From NCBI GenBank assembly GCA_011033025.1, contig WFMF01000365.1:115515-179514 (forward strand): 64,000 bases of DNA, given 5' to 3'. How positions within the stretch are numbered: the first letter of the stretch is position 1; every line of letters begins with the position of its first letter. This document shows, piece after piece, positions 12,861-23,996 of the stretch. The notes beneath the pieces were generated by a model, which searched no databases, was not told the DNA's origin, and saw only the letters and a program-made list of their open reading frames with translations. Source of the DNA: Beroe forskalii (taxonomy: Eukaryota > Ctenophora > Nuda > Beroida > Beroidae). The translations under genes and the position numbers were made by a program.

Positions 12861-14212
12861 AGAAATCACAAGAAGTGGAAGATATAAAGAAGGATAAAAT
12901 TGAACATTGAAAGCTTGTTTTGGTTTCAAATTTTGGTTTTAAATATTAGTTTCAAATTGTGAAAACTTGTTCTACAACTTGTTATACAACTTGTTATATC
13001 ATTGTTGCAGTGAAACACAATTCTCAAAAATGATTTCATACCCGCACACTATGTATACCACTAATCAACTGATAGTTTCGAAATTAAATATTTTTTCTTC
13101 AGGATCTCCACATAGTGTAACACAACATTCTCAGTTAGTTAATTTAATATGTGTTGTGTTGTATACAAGTATCTTTATTATAAAACCCCATTCTCGGTTA
13201 GTTTTTTGTACATCATAATGTCTTTTCTTTTTGTCACACATTTAATAAAACAATAGAATGTTGTTAATAAAACAATAGAATGTTATATTTTACACCATTT
13301 CAACCAAACATCATCAATGAAAATTAGGTAACATATTATGAATGTGATGAATTATAAAAAGGTTAGTACCTAACTAGGTATAAAAATAAGAACCATATAT
13401 ACAACATAAAAGCAAATATACATATATTATATCATTATAATATTAATAAGGTAACATGACGTAATAATTTAAGTAACCTAATAGAAATAAATTTTAGGTT
13501 TTAGGTAGTTATACGAACTTAATATCAATTGCTTTGCGTTGCTGGTGAGGGAAATATCTGTCTAATAACTTGAATATCACCTTTGGTACAACTTCAACAA
13601 GGTTGATTAAATTAGATTTAATTGAAATCAAATAGCACTTCGAAATAAAGTAGCTGCCAAATATCCATAGCATTACGAAATAATTTAATTAAAATTAATT
13701 AAAATTTAGGGTGTAGTTGTGCATGTAGATGGATTGCAAATGCACAGTTATTATTTTTTATTTAGATGGTTTAACTGCTATTCCAACAGCTGTAACAGCC
13801 AATGACAGGAATCGAAGGATTCAAGTGTAATCAAGCCAGTGACTGTTAAGGAAGTGTAATCCATACTTTCTTTGCCTGAGACTTTGCTGCAATGGGCAGC
13901 TCCTCATTTAACCCTCCCGTATAGTTTCCTGTATGCTCAGCCGAGTGAACCATGTGGCTGCTTAGGTGAGAGTTCTCACCCTTAGCACGATAGGCATGGC
14001 TGGGAATTGAACCACCAACCTCTCGATTGGAAGCACAACGCCCTAAACCACTGGCGCTACCTGGCGACATTGCTCCATTGTTGAACAGATTGGAATTTTT
14101 TGATGTGGTAAAAAGTATAAAGTTGATTTGAATTGTAGTCATTAAAATTTGCAAACAAGGTGTTGTGTTGGGTCTGTGGACAAAACAACACCTGGACAAA
14201 ACACCACCTTAA
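12861..14212. other. Left-arm AT-rich segment, mostly absent from the right arm
   Basis: From 12861 to about 14102 there is no counterpart in the right arm, which jumps from the module cluster (about 61795) to the sequence matching 14103. It is very AT-rich with no coding signal, and carries a tRNA-derived SINE near its end. The stretch 14103-14212 is shared again (match at 61685-61795) and has the repeated phrase GGACAAAACACCACC. Confidence 0.6.
13880..14075 (-). mobile_element. tRNA-derived SINE head
   Basis: On the minus strand, box A TAGCGCCAGTGG (14048-14059) is followed by box B GGTTCAATTCC (14003-14013) at normal tRNA spacing. The anticodon stem does not pair and no acceptor stem closes, so it is not a working tRNA gene. 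It lies in sequence private to the left arm. Pol III boxes with a degenerate cloverleaf are typical of SINE heads; the 3' limit is not clear. Confidence 0.6.
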
Positions 14213-17200
14213 TTAATTAATAGATCTAATATGCTCCTATTAATCCACCCGATTTTTGCAATGACCTGGAAATTTTTTATAACAATTCATAAACCATCTC
14301 AGGGGCTAGAACTGGGTCTCAGGAGCCCAGAAAAAAAAGTTTACCAACCTACCCCATGGGGGCGGTGGTTTTTTGGGCCACGCCCTTTTTTATATTTATA
14401 CGCTATGTCATTTTTTCATAACTCGGCTTAGGAAAGTCGTAGAGACTTCATTTTGGGCTCAAACGAATCGCAATAAACGTGTTTTTATACAATTGTTGAC
14501 ACCAATATGCCGTAGAACCCTCAGGGAAGAAGTTATGGGCCAAAAACCATTTTCGGAGTAGTCCGCGGAACATTATTTGGGCTATATTGGTATCTTGGCT
14601 CAGGAAGGTCGTAGAGACTTCATTTTGGGCTCAAACGAATCGCAACAGCCATGTTTTCATACAATTGTTGACACCAATATGCCGTAGAACCCTCAGGGAA
14701 GAAGTTATGCATCTGTGTTAAGAAAAAACTTCTGTAAACAAGTTGAACATATTTGTGGGACCAGCTCCTTTTCCGATCAGCTCCTTGGGTAATTTACAAC
14801 ATAATCCGGAATCCCAACACATATTATCATATCTGAATTTTGGACTGATGTGTTTTGTTGAATGATAGCTGTGTTATGTATCTTTTTGAGTATTTTAAGT
14901 AATGCCTTTTCACAAATGAAACTTAAAACTGGGCTATAATTTTTAAGAATGTTTTCTTAAATAACATTTTCATTTTAGCCTACAAATAGAGGCAGGTGCC
15001 ATAGGTTTTTAGGTATTTATTTAGACTGGTATATATTTTGAACTGTGTCTTAAGTATAGGTATTTAGTGTATGGCACACTTTATCTTGAGAAATAATTAA
15101 TTAATTAATTATGGGCCAAAAACCATTTTCAGAGTAGTCCGCGAACCATTATTTGGGCTATATTGGTATCGTGGCCCAGAAAGGTTGTAGAGGCTTTATC
15201 TTGGGCGCAAAAGAATCGCAACAGCCGTGTTTTTATACAATTGTTGACTCCAATATGCCGTAGAACTCTCAGGGAAGAAGTTATGGGTCAAAAACCATTT
15301 TCGGAGTAGTCCGCGAACCATTATTTGGGCTATATTGGTATCTTGGCTCAGGAAGGTCGTAGAGGCTTTATCTTGGGCGCAAACGAATCGCAATGACCAC
15401 GTTTTTATTCAATTGTCGCCACAAATATACTCGAAAACTCTCAGGGACGAAGTTATGGGCCAAAAATCATTTTTCAGAGTACTTGCAACCCATTCTTTGG
15501 GTTATAGTGGTATCTTTGCTGGGGAAGCTCGTGGAAGATTCATCTTAAAATGAAATTGGTCGCAAATTTGGCAATGTTTTTATTTGACTGCTGCCACAAA
15601 TTTGCTTTAAAACCCTCAGGAAAGAAGGTATGGATCAAAACCATGTTTTTGGCTACCCATAACCCATTGCTCAGATTTTAAATTGGTATTTCGACTCATG
15701 AACTCAGGCGGGCTCAGGCAAAAAACGCGATTTTATTTCATAGCGGCCACAAACCATTTTTCAGGGTACCCGCAACCCATTCTTGATGTGAAGTATTCAT
15801 ATATTTTGTTGATGCTTATTTGCCTAGTGCTGCTAGGCCTGCTGACTCCAGCTGTGAAGCAGCTGGTGTCGGCAGCTGGATGAACAAGACGTGTCAGCTT
15901 GTCAGTGACAGGCAAGTGCATCTATTTTCTTTCATAGAGACACCAAATGTCTTGATTATAAGGTGACTACAAATTTCAACCATTTAAGCTCCAAAGCTTA
16001 AAGTAATGAATCGTTCCCTATTGTTAAAGCTAAAGCTGTAGGATAATGTCCTAGACCTAAAGCTGTAGGACAGTGAGTGAATACCTACTAACCTACATAC
16101 AAAACTACAAAAGCTCCATGAAATCATGGGTTTTGGGTCTCTAGGAACTACCTGAGCCCACCTGAGGTCATGAGTCGAAATACCAATATATCCCGAGCAA
16201 TGGGTCATGGGTAGCTAGAAACATGGTTTTGATCCATAACTTGATTCCTGAGGGTTTTCAAGCATATTTGTGGCAACAATCAAATAAAAACATTGCCATT
16301 GTGATTCGCTTCAGTTAAAAATGAAGCTTCTTGAGTTCTATGAGCTTCCTCCGCCAAGATTCCACTATAGCCCAAATAATGGGATGCAAGTACCCTGAAA
16401 AGTGGTTTTTGGCCCATAACTTCTCTTCTGAAAGTTTTCGACTTTATATATTTGTGACGACAATCGAATAAAACATGGTCCCTTCGATTCATTTGCGCCA
16501 AAGATAAAGCCTCTACGACCTTCCTGAGCCAAGATACCAATATAGCCCAAATAATGGTTCGCAGACTACTCGGAAGATGGTTTTTGGCCCATAACTTCTT
16601 CCCTGAGGGTTCTACGGCATATTGGTGTCAACAATTGTATAAAAATATGGCTGTTGCGATTCGTTTGCGCCCAAAATGAAGTCTCTACGACCTTCCTGAG
16701 CCAAGATACCAATATAGCCCAAATAATGGTTCGCGGACTACTCCGAAGATAATTTTTGGCCCATAACTTCTTCCCTGAGGGTTCTACGGCATATTGGTGT
16801 CAACAGTTGTATAAAAACATGTTTGTTGCGATTCGTTTGAGCCCAAAATGAAGTCTCTACGACTTTCCTGAGCCAAGATACCAATATAGCCCAAATAATG
16901 TTCCGCGGACTACTCCGAAAATGGTTTTTGGCCCATAACTTCTTCCCTGAGGGTTCTACGGCATATTGGTGTCAACAGTTGTATAAAAACATGTTTGTTG
17001 CGATTCGTTTGAGCCCAAAATGAAGTCTCTACAACTTTCCTAAGCCGAGTTATGAAAAAACGACATAGCGTATAAATATAAAAAGGCGTGGCCCAAAAAC
17101 CACCGCCCCCATGGGGTGGGTTGGTAAACTTTTTTTTCTGGGCTCCTGAGACCCAGTACTAGCCCCTGAAATAGTTAATGAATTGTTATAAAAAATTTCC

Positions 17201-17256
17201 AGGTAAGCTGGAATTTTTGCAAAAATTGGGTGGATTATATATGTGAGCCCAATGTA
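14213..17256. mobile_element. Foldback-type element with long, internally repeated arms
   Basis: A 3.04-kb insertion private to the left arm. It is flanked by CACCTTAA at 14205-14212 and 17257-17264; the empty site survives once in the right arm (CACCTTAAATGCTTG, reverse strand near 61690). Two arms of about 1.3 kb are inverted copies: TAATCCACCC near 14241 pairs with GGGTGGATTA ending 17237. Each arm is built from tandem units of roughly 160-200 bases, recognisable by GGCCCATAACTTCTTCCCTG and its reverse complement. The centre (about 15650-16200) is unique and has no transposase frame. Long inverted arms made of direct subrepeats define foldback elements. The 8-base duplication fits a hAT or P-like enzyme supplied elsewhere, which is inference. 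Confidence 0.75.
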
Positions 17257-17428
17257 CACCTTAAATGCTTGTGCATAAATCTGTGACACAATTTCATGGT
17301 TAGGGTTAGGACATATGGTCCCCACAAGCAATCTCATTGCACAATTTCTGCTCTAAGGTGGTGTTATGTCTTGGTGGTGTTTTGTCTATGTAGTTTTATG
17401 TCCTACCATCCTGTGTAGCTGTGTATTT

Positions 17429-17450
17429 GCAGGCCCAATGGGCCTGCTAG
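17429..17450 (+). mobile_element. Helitron-like 3' terminus
   Basis: A perfect hairpin, GCAGGCCC-AAT-GGGCCTGC, runs straight into CTAG followed by T, the classic 3' signature of Helitrons. The right arm has the same hairpin at about 61294-61312, so it predates the split of the arms. The matching 5' end was not located. Confidence 0.5.
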
Positions 17451-18613
17451 TATATTATATTTCAATTATATTTGCAGAATGATGTCTTGAAGAAAGTTTT
17501 CTTTACAATTTGAGTAATTCATTATATTTTGTTTGTATCCCAAAGATAAATATTTTGTTTTCATTATGTATTTTTATAGATATCATAATATGAGTGAAGC
17601 TGAAAAAGACCATGATACTGAAGAATCAGACTTTGATGCTGATTTCAAGTTGGAACCCCTTCCACGTGCTGCTGATATCATAGCTGAACTTCCAGATTAT
17701 CCAGACTCTGAAGAAGAAGAGGAGGTCAGAAGTATCATGCAAATGATCAATGTCAGCAACTGTGATAAAAATGATGATAATAAAGATGACCATAAGGTTA
17801 TTGAGAATTCTGAATGTGACATGATCAAAGATGAGACAAAATCATCTGAAGATGTTCCTATGACTGGTATTAATGAATCAGTGAATGATGGTCAAGTAGT
17901 AGATGAGGCAAATGACAAGTTAAATAATGATAACAGTTGCAATGAGAATGAACTTTTGGATATGGGCTTAGAGAAGGGTTTACAAGATATTGAAGGTATT
18001 GGCATGGAGGAAAATTCTTTCATTGATGCTGATGAAGAATTTAAGCATTGACAGAAGCAATTAGAAAGTTCCTTGATAGTTAATGGTACTGTAATTGTGC
18101 TGTAAAATTATCTTTAAATCCAAATTCATAACTCTGAATTTGATTCACCTTATAGTCACCTTGCATCATATTTCTTTTTTGATTTTTAACAGAAAACTTA
18201 ACTGCCCAATGGATCATTTGGTATTACTAGGTAGTTGTACTTGTGTATTTTTAATTCCTTACTGATAACAGGAATCAAGGACAAGCCTTCCATTTGAAAC
18301 TGCAATTGGTGAAGAGAGAGAACCAAAAAAGAGATCCATTGCTAGTCCTGATTCAGGGAAAAATGTTATAGAGTATCCTTCAATTAAGAGTCCTGTTTCT
18401 AATTTGGTTAGACAATCCAAAAGGCAGCGTATTGAAGCCCCAAAAACCTCTAAGTCAAAGTTGGACAAGAAAGTCTATCTCAACAAAGCTGGTAGGTATA
18501 TGCTATACAGTTATATCAAAATTCATTGACCATACTATAGTGTATTTAATCTAAGTCTTAGCTTCCATTTTTAATGTTGTAATAAGTATGTTAGAAATAT
18601 GTGAATATATGTA

Positions 18614-21600
18614 TCTTTAATATAAAATGAATTCACACGTGAATAATGTTTGTGCCGCCGTATACAATTAAATTTGAGCTTGCCAAGAGAAAGGAAGGCG
18701 AAAGGGAGGAAAGAGGTGCCGTTAAGGAAACCAATTTTGCACGCAGATTATAATCAGTTCTATATGGTGCTTTCTATTATGCTACTACTTGTTAAATGCT
18801 GGCTGTAGTTTTTTGAAAATTTGACATTTCTTTTACTTCAAATTCAAGATCTCAAGTTGACATAACTCGAATAAAGGAGGAGAATCCAGATAGATCGTTT
18901 AAAAAAAATAACTCATAGAGGTCGGTCGATAATCAATGCCTCAGTTGGTGTAAATGTAATCGTCAGAAAGATCAATTCAAGGTTTACACTCTAACCGAGT
19001 GTGAACAATTTTAACCGAGTCGGATATAGTGTGTACCTGATAACGAAGACCAGTCCTGGCCTGGATCGATGTCAAAATGTCCAAGCTCACATTTGCCCTT
19101 CCCATGCCCGATTTGTTCTTCCAAGCCAAGGTACGGGTACAATCATACAGTTCAGGCCACAGACACTGATGCATGACAATTTGGCAACAAGATTGAAATC
19201 TCTCGAGATCGAATTGAAAAGAACGATGATATATTGATTTTTAAATATTGACCAAAGTTCAAACAATGAAATTGAAAATGGATGATTTGATTGTGAAAAA
19301 TCCTAATGCAACACAGCGCAAGTAAAAGCGAAACGCTACCAACAACTAAATAAAACAAAATGGCTCCATAGAATGCGCGCGTGAATTTAAGGTCACGTGA
19401 CTTTGGATGCAGAGTCCTACATCTCAGCTGGGCACGTATGCGCCAAGTGGGCGCCGCAGAACTCGCGGAAACACCATTCGACCTTTTATTTTATTTCGTT
19501 GCGCCACAGTTTGCTCTCTCTGTTTCTCTTGCCTCTGTACGTAGAAGTTTTCCATCAATGGCGTAGTGAAGGAAGAAAGGGAAGGGGAGAGAAGGGAAGC
19601 GAGGAAGGGAATGGATGGGAGGAAGGGAGGGGAAGGGAAGGGAGGGAGGGAATGGATGGGAGGAAGGGAAGGGAAGGGAAGATAAAGGAATGGATGGGAG
19701 GAAGGCCAGGAAGGGAAGGGAGGAAGGGAAGGGAAGGGAAGGGAGGAAGGGAAGGGACGGGAGGATCGGAAGGGAGGGGAAGGGAAGGGAGAAAGTGAAG
19801 GGACGGGAGGAAGGGAAGGGACGGGAATGGAAGGGAATGGAAGGGAAGGGAGGAAGGGAAGGGAAGGGAAGGGAAGGGAGGAAGGAAGGAGGAAGGGGAG
19901 GAAGGAAGGAGGAAGGAAGGAAGGAGGAAGGGAAAGAAGGGATGGGAAGGAAAGAGAGGAGGAAGGGGGGAAGGAAGGACGAAGGAAGGAAAGGGAGGGG
20001 AAGGGAGGAAGAGAAGGGAAGGGAAGGGAAGGGAGGGGAAGGGAAGGGAGGGGAAGGGAAGCGAAAGGAAGGGAAGGGAAGAGAAGAGAAGAGAAGAGAA
20101 GAGAAGAGAAGAGAAGGGAAGGGAGGAAGGGAAGGGAGGAAGGGAAGGGAGGAAGGAAGGAGGAAGGAAGGAGGAAGGAAGGAGGAAGGGAAGGGAGGAA
20201 GGGAAGGGAGGAAGGGAAGGGAAGGGAATGGAATGGAATGGAAGGGAAGGGAGGAAGGGAAGGGAAGGGAGGAAGGGAAGGGAAAGGAGGAAGGGAAGGG
20301 AAGGGATGGGAAGGGAAAGAGAGGGAGGGAAGGGAAGGGAAGGGAAGGGACGGAAGGGAAGGAGAAGGAAGGGAAGGGAGGGGAAGGGAAGGGAAGGGAA
20401 GCGAAAGGAAGGGAAGCGAGGAAGGGAAGGGAGGAAAGGGAGGGAGGGAAGGGAATGGATGGGAGGAAGGGAAGGGAAGGGAGGAAGGGAAGGGAAGGGA
20501 AGGGAAGGGATGAAGGGAAGGGAAGGGACGGGAGGAAGGGAAGGGAGGGGAAGCGAAAGGAAGGGAAGGGAGGGAAGGGACGAAGGGAAGGGAAGGGAGG
20601 AAAGGGAGGGAAGGGAAAGGGAGGGAGGGAAGGGAAGAGAAGAGAAGAGAAGAGAAGAGAAGAGAAGGGAAGGGAAGGGAGGAAGGGAAGGGAGGAAGGG
20701 AAGGGAATGGAATGGAATGGAAGGGAATGGATGGGAGGAAGGGAAGGGACGAAGGGAAGGGAAGGGAAGAGAAGAGAAGAGAAGAGAAGAGAAGGGAAGG
20801 GAAGGAGGAAGGGAAGGGAGAAGGGAAGGGAGGAAGGAAGGGAGAAGGAAGGGAGGAAGGAAGGGAGGAAGGAAGGAGGAAGGGAATGGATGGGAGGAAG
20901 GGAATGGATGGGAGGAAGGGAAGGGAATGGAATGGAATGGAAGGGAGGGAAGGGAATGGATGGGAGGAAGGAAGGACGAAGGAAGGAAGGGAGGAAGGAA
21001 GGGAATGGAAGGGAGGAATGGAAGGGAGGGACGGGAGGAAGGGAAGGAGGGGAAGGGAAGGGAGGAAGGTGAGAAGGAAGGAGAAGGGACGGAGGAAGGA
21101 AGGAAGGGAAGGGGAGGAAGGAGGGAGGAAGGGAGGAGTGGAAGGGAAGGGAGGAAGGAAGGAACGGAGGAAGGGAAGAAGGAAGGAGGAAGGAAGGAAG
21201 GGAGGAAGGGAAGGGACGAAGGGAAGGGAAGGGAATGGAAGGGAGGAATGGAAGGGAGGGGACGGGAGGAAGGGAAGGAATGGGAAGGGAAGGGAGGAAG
21301 GGTAGGGAAGCGAGGAAGGGACGGGAGGAAGGGAAGGGAAGGGAAGGGAGAGGAAGGGAGGGAGGGGAAGGGAGGGAGTGGAAGGGAAGGGAAGGAACGG
21401 GAGGAAGGGAAGAGAAGGGAAGGGAGGAAGGGAAGTGAAGGGAGGAAGGGAAGGGAAGGGAGGAAGGGAAGAGAGGAAGGGAACGGAGGAAGGGAACGGA
21501 GGAAGGGGACGGAGGAAGGGAACGGAGGAAGGGAACGGAGGAAGGGAAGGGGGAAAGGAAGGGAAGGGAGGATGGGAAGGGAATGGAAGGGAGGAAGGGA

Positions 21601-22377
21601 AAGGAGGAAGGGAAAGGAGGAAGGGAAAGGAGGAAGGGAAGGGAGGAAGGAAAGGGAAGGGAAGGAAAGGGAGGAAGGGAATGGAGGAAGAGAGGAAGGA
21701 AATAGGAAAAAAGAGGGTTCTTTCTAGACGTAGATAATGCTTCAAAACTCATCAGAAAAGTACCAAAACGTGACGATTCACACTTTTAATTTGTTTTCAT
21801 AAATTTTTATCATTTGAGATAAATCATATTTTTGTCGTGGATTTTTCCCAATTCATTTGTTCGAATTTTGATAGATTGTACCGCGAAGTTTTGGCGCAGC
21901 GATGCGCAGTTACGGTCTCTTGCGATGTGGTTATCGCAATTGCGCTTAGCTACCGCTAGTTGGCGCCAGCTACGATCGTTTCTAGCTATTGACTCTCCTG
22001 CGCCAGTTATCGTAGCAAAGCGCTGGCTTTCCGCCTGCGTGCGCTAGTTCCCGATAGTCTCGCTAGTCACCCGCTATTCCCGAAAGGCCCCCTGGATTTG
22101 GAAGAACTAAAATCTGCAAAATGGGCCAAATGCGGAACCGTGGTCAGTAAGTCAGTATGAGAATCAGTTGTCAGAATTAACATCATCTTTCAATCAACAG
22201 GGAACAAAACGCACATGGTTTAGCACGACTTAGATTAACCGAACTACTTTTCACTCTGCTCCTTCATAAAATTGAATATTTCGTTTTAGTCAATAATTGG
22301 ATTGCTACCTATAGTTTAATCCGTACCTTTTTCAAAATTTGCGAACGAGGTCGCGCGAAGCCCAACGGGCCTTCTAG
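18614..22377 (+). mobile_element. Non-autonomous Helitron in NCBP3 intron 2
   Basis: A 3764-base insertion private to the left arm. The 5' end reads A|TCTTTAATA and the 3' end is the hairpin GAAGCCCAACGGGCCTTC followed by CTAG|T. The right arm holds the empty site, GTATTTTAAAC (reverse strand near 59670), giving an exact A|T insertion without target duplication. These are all the Helitron hallmarks: 5' TC, 3' hairpin plus CTAG, and A|T target. No Rep/helicase frame is present. Its cargo is the purine-only array at 19567-21713. Confidence 0.8.
19567..21713 (+). repeat. 2.1-kb purine-only (GGGAA/GGAA)n array
   Basis: The plus strand is almost entirely G and A, in variants of GGGAAGGGAGGAA, with rare isolated C and T. 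Higher-order blocks recur: GAATGGATGGGAGGAA, runs of AAGAG at about 20080-20110, 20640-20665 and 20765-20792, and GGAATGGAATGG. The long open frames on both strands (Arg/Glu/Gly/Lys or Pro/Ser/Phe only) come from the repeat and are not genes. It lies inside the Helitron and is sense-strand purine in the NCBP3 transcript. Confidence 0.95.
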
Positions 22378-23996
22378 TTTTAAACTAAAATATAAGCTTA
22401 CAGATGTCGGTCAGATTTCTGAAATCTTCCAGCAGATGGTTGTCAAGTAGGTTTAAAGAATGTAATTGAAAATATTTCTTAGTTTTCCATTGTAATGATG
22501 ATGGTATAATACTTTTAGGAGAGTTCTTCACTGGTTTTGACCCTGCATCAGCTGAGGCTAAATATCGTCGACAGATGAGAATGCAACGATTTGGAAAGTA
22601 TGAAAAGATTGAAAAAAGTTCCTTTGATGATTCAAAATTAGATATCAGTGACTGTCACAGGTAAATTCAATTTGATTATACATATTATGGTTCATAAGTG
22701 CATGAACCTGGTCAATTTGTTGTTATGGTATTTTTTGTGTACTTTTAAACCTTTTGTTCCTTCCCCATTTCCCCACATATTGCCTGCTTAAGGAATATTT
22801 TGTTTTAAAAATTATGCCAGATTATTCTTCCTTCAGTGATGAAAACTCTGGACAGATGTTTGAAAAGAGACCTGAAGCAATTCATTTATTTGGCACTGAT
22901 GACCTGAGTACAGATGACATCCTTGAATACTTCTCTGAGTTTTCTCCCCATCACATAGAGTGGGTTGATGACTCTCACTGTGAGTTTTCATTTCGGGGGG
23001 GGACACAAGAGCAGGATGGATGGATTTAAGACTTAGTTGCCCTTTTCTGCCAGATCACGTCATAATTTTGGGGTGGGTCCCTACAAAAAATGACAAATTT
23101 CAGTTGGTATTTATACATGGGACAATCTACAGTGTTTTATGATCATTTTGGTTTGGTCCCTTCAAATAGTGACAAATATAAGCTAGTAAATTGGACAATC
23201 TGCAGCTTGGATAAGTTTGCATGCAAATTTTGGGGTGGGTCTTTTCAGATGATGTCAAATATAATTTAGTACATGGGCCCTACATGGGACTATCTGCAGG
23301 GGTGGTGCAATGGTGGGTGGTATTTCAAATTTGGGCAAATAATCACGTATTGAAGTCACCCTCTTGTCTTGCTCTTAGTCCATGATCCTCCCTAATTCAT
23401 TTAAGTTATTTCTTGCAAACCTTTTACATTTAAAATTCTCCTTAGTTCTGCTAATAATCACAAAGCTATGTGAGTGTTGACAAGCAATTTACAGCTCTTA
23501 TTATATTAATTCCACTGTAGAGAAGATCTGTTGATATTATCCAACTCATATTCACAAGGCATTACTGCTTGATCAGGTAACGTTGTATGGTCAGATGAAA
23601 ACAGTGTGAAACGTGCCCTTGTGAAACTCAGTAAAAAGTATACAGAAGAAGAGCTGGAGGAGAAGAAGCGAGAGCTTCGGAGGAGGGAAAAAGATGGTTT
23701 GTTTTCTAAGTTTATCTCTACGAGACGAAAGTCAACAGTCACTCTGATGCAGATTTATGAATCATGGCATGTGATCTAGATAGATAGATAGATGATATGT
23801 GATCTATTGATAACTTAGCATTTCCCATGTCAGAGGAAAATTTCTACCTGGTGCCTGGTTCATTGGACAGACCTGGCAATGACGAGTACAAAGGAATGTG
23901 GAGACTTGCCATTAAAGATAATGAAAAGGCTCACTTGATGTTCATGAGGATTGCACACACGGGTAAGTTAATTTCTTGATATAAATATTGAAAGAA

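Noticed and set aside
13980..14075. Functional tRNA-Gly gene
   Set aside because: The loop CTTCCAA would give a UCC anticodon, but its stem does not pair.
19424..21745. Open frames of up to 773 residues on both strands, all Pro/Ser/Phe or Arg/Glu/Gly/Lys
   Set aside because: They are produced by the purine-only repeat, which lacks stop codons in several frames. No domain, no splice context, and the whole stretch lies in a Helitron inside an intron.
22754..22836. NCBP3 exon 4 beginning upstream with MPDYSSF
   Set aside because: Phase requires the acceptor TTCTTCCTTCAG at 22836; the upstream frame is open by chance and cannot join exon 3 in phase.
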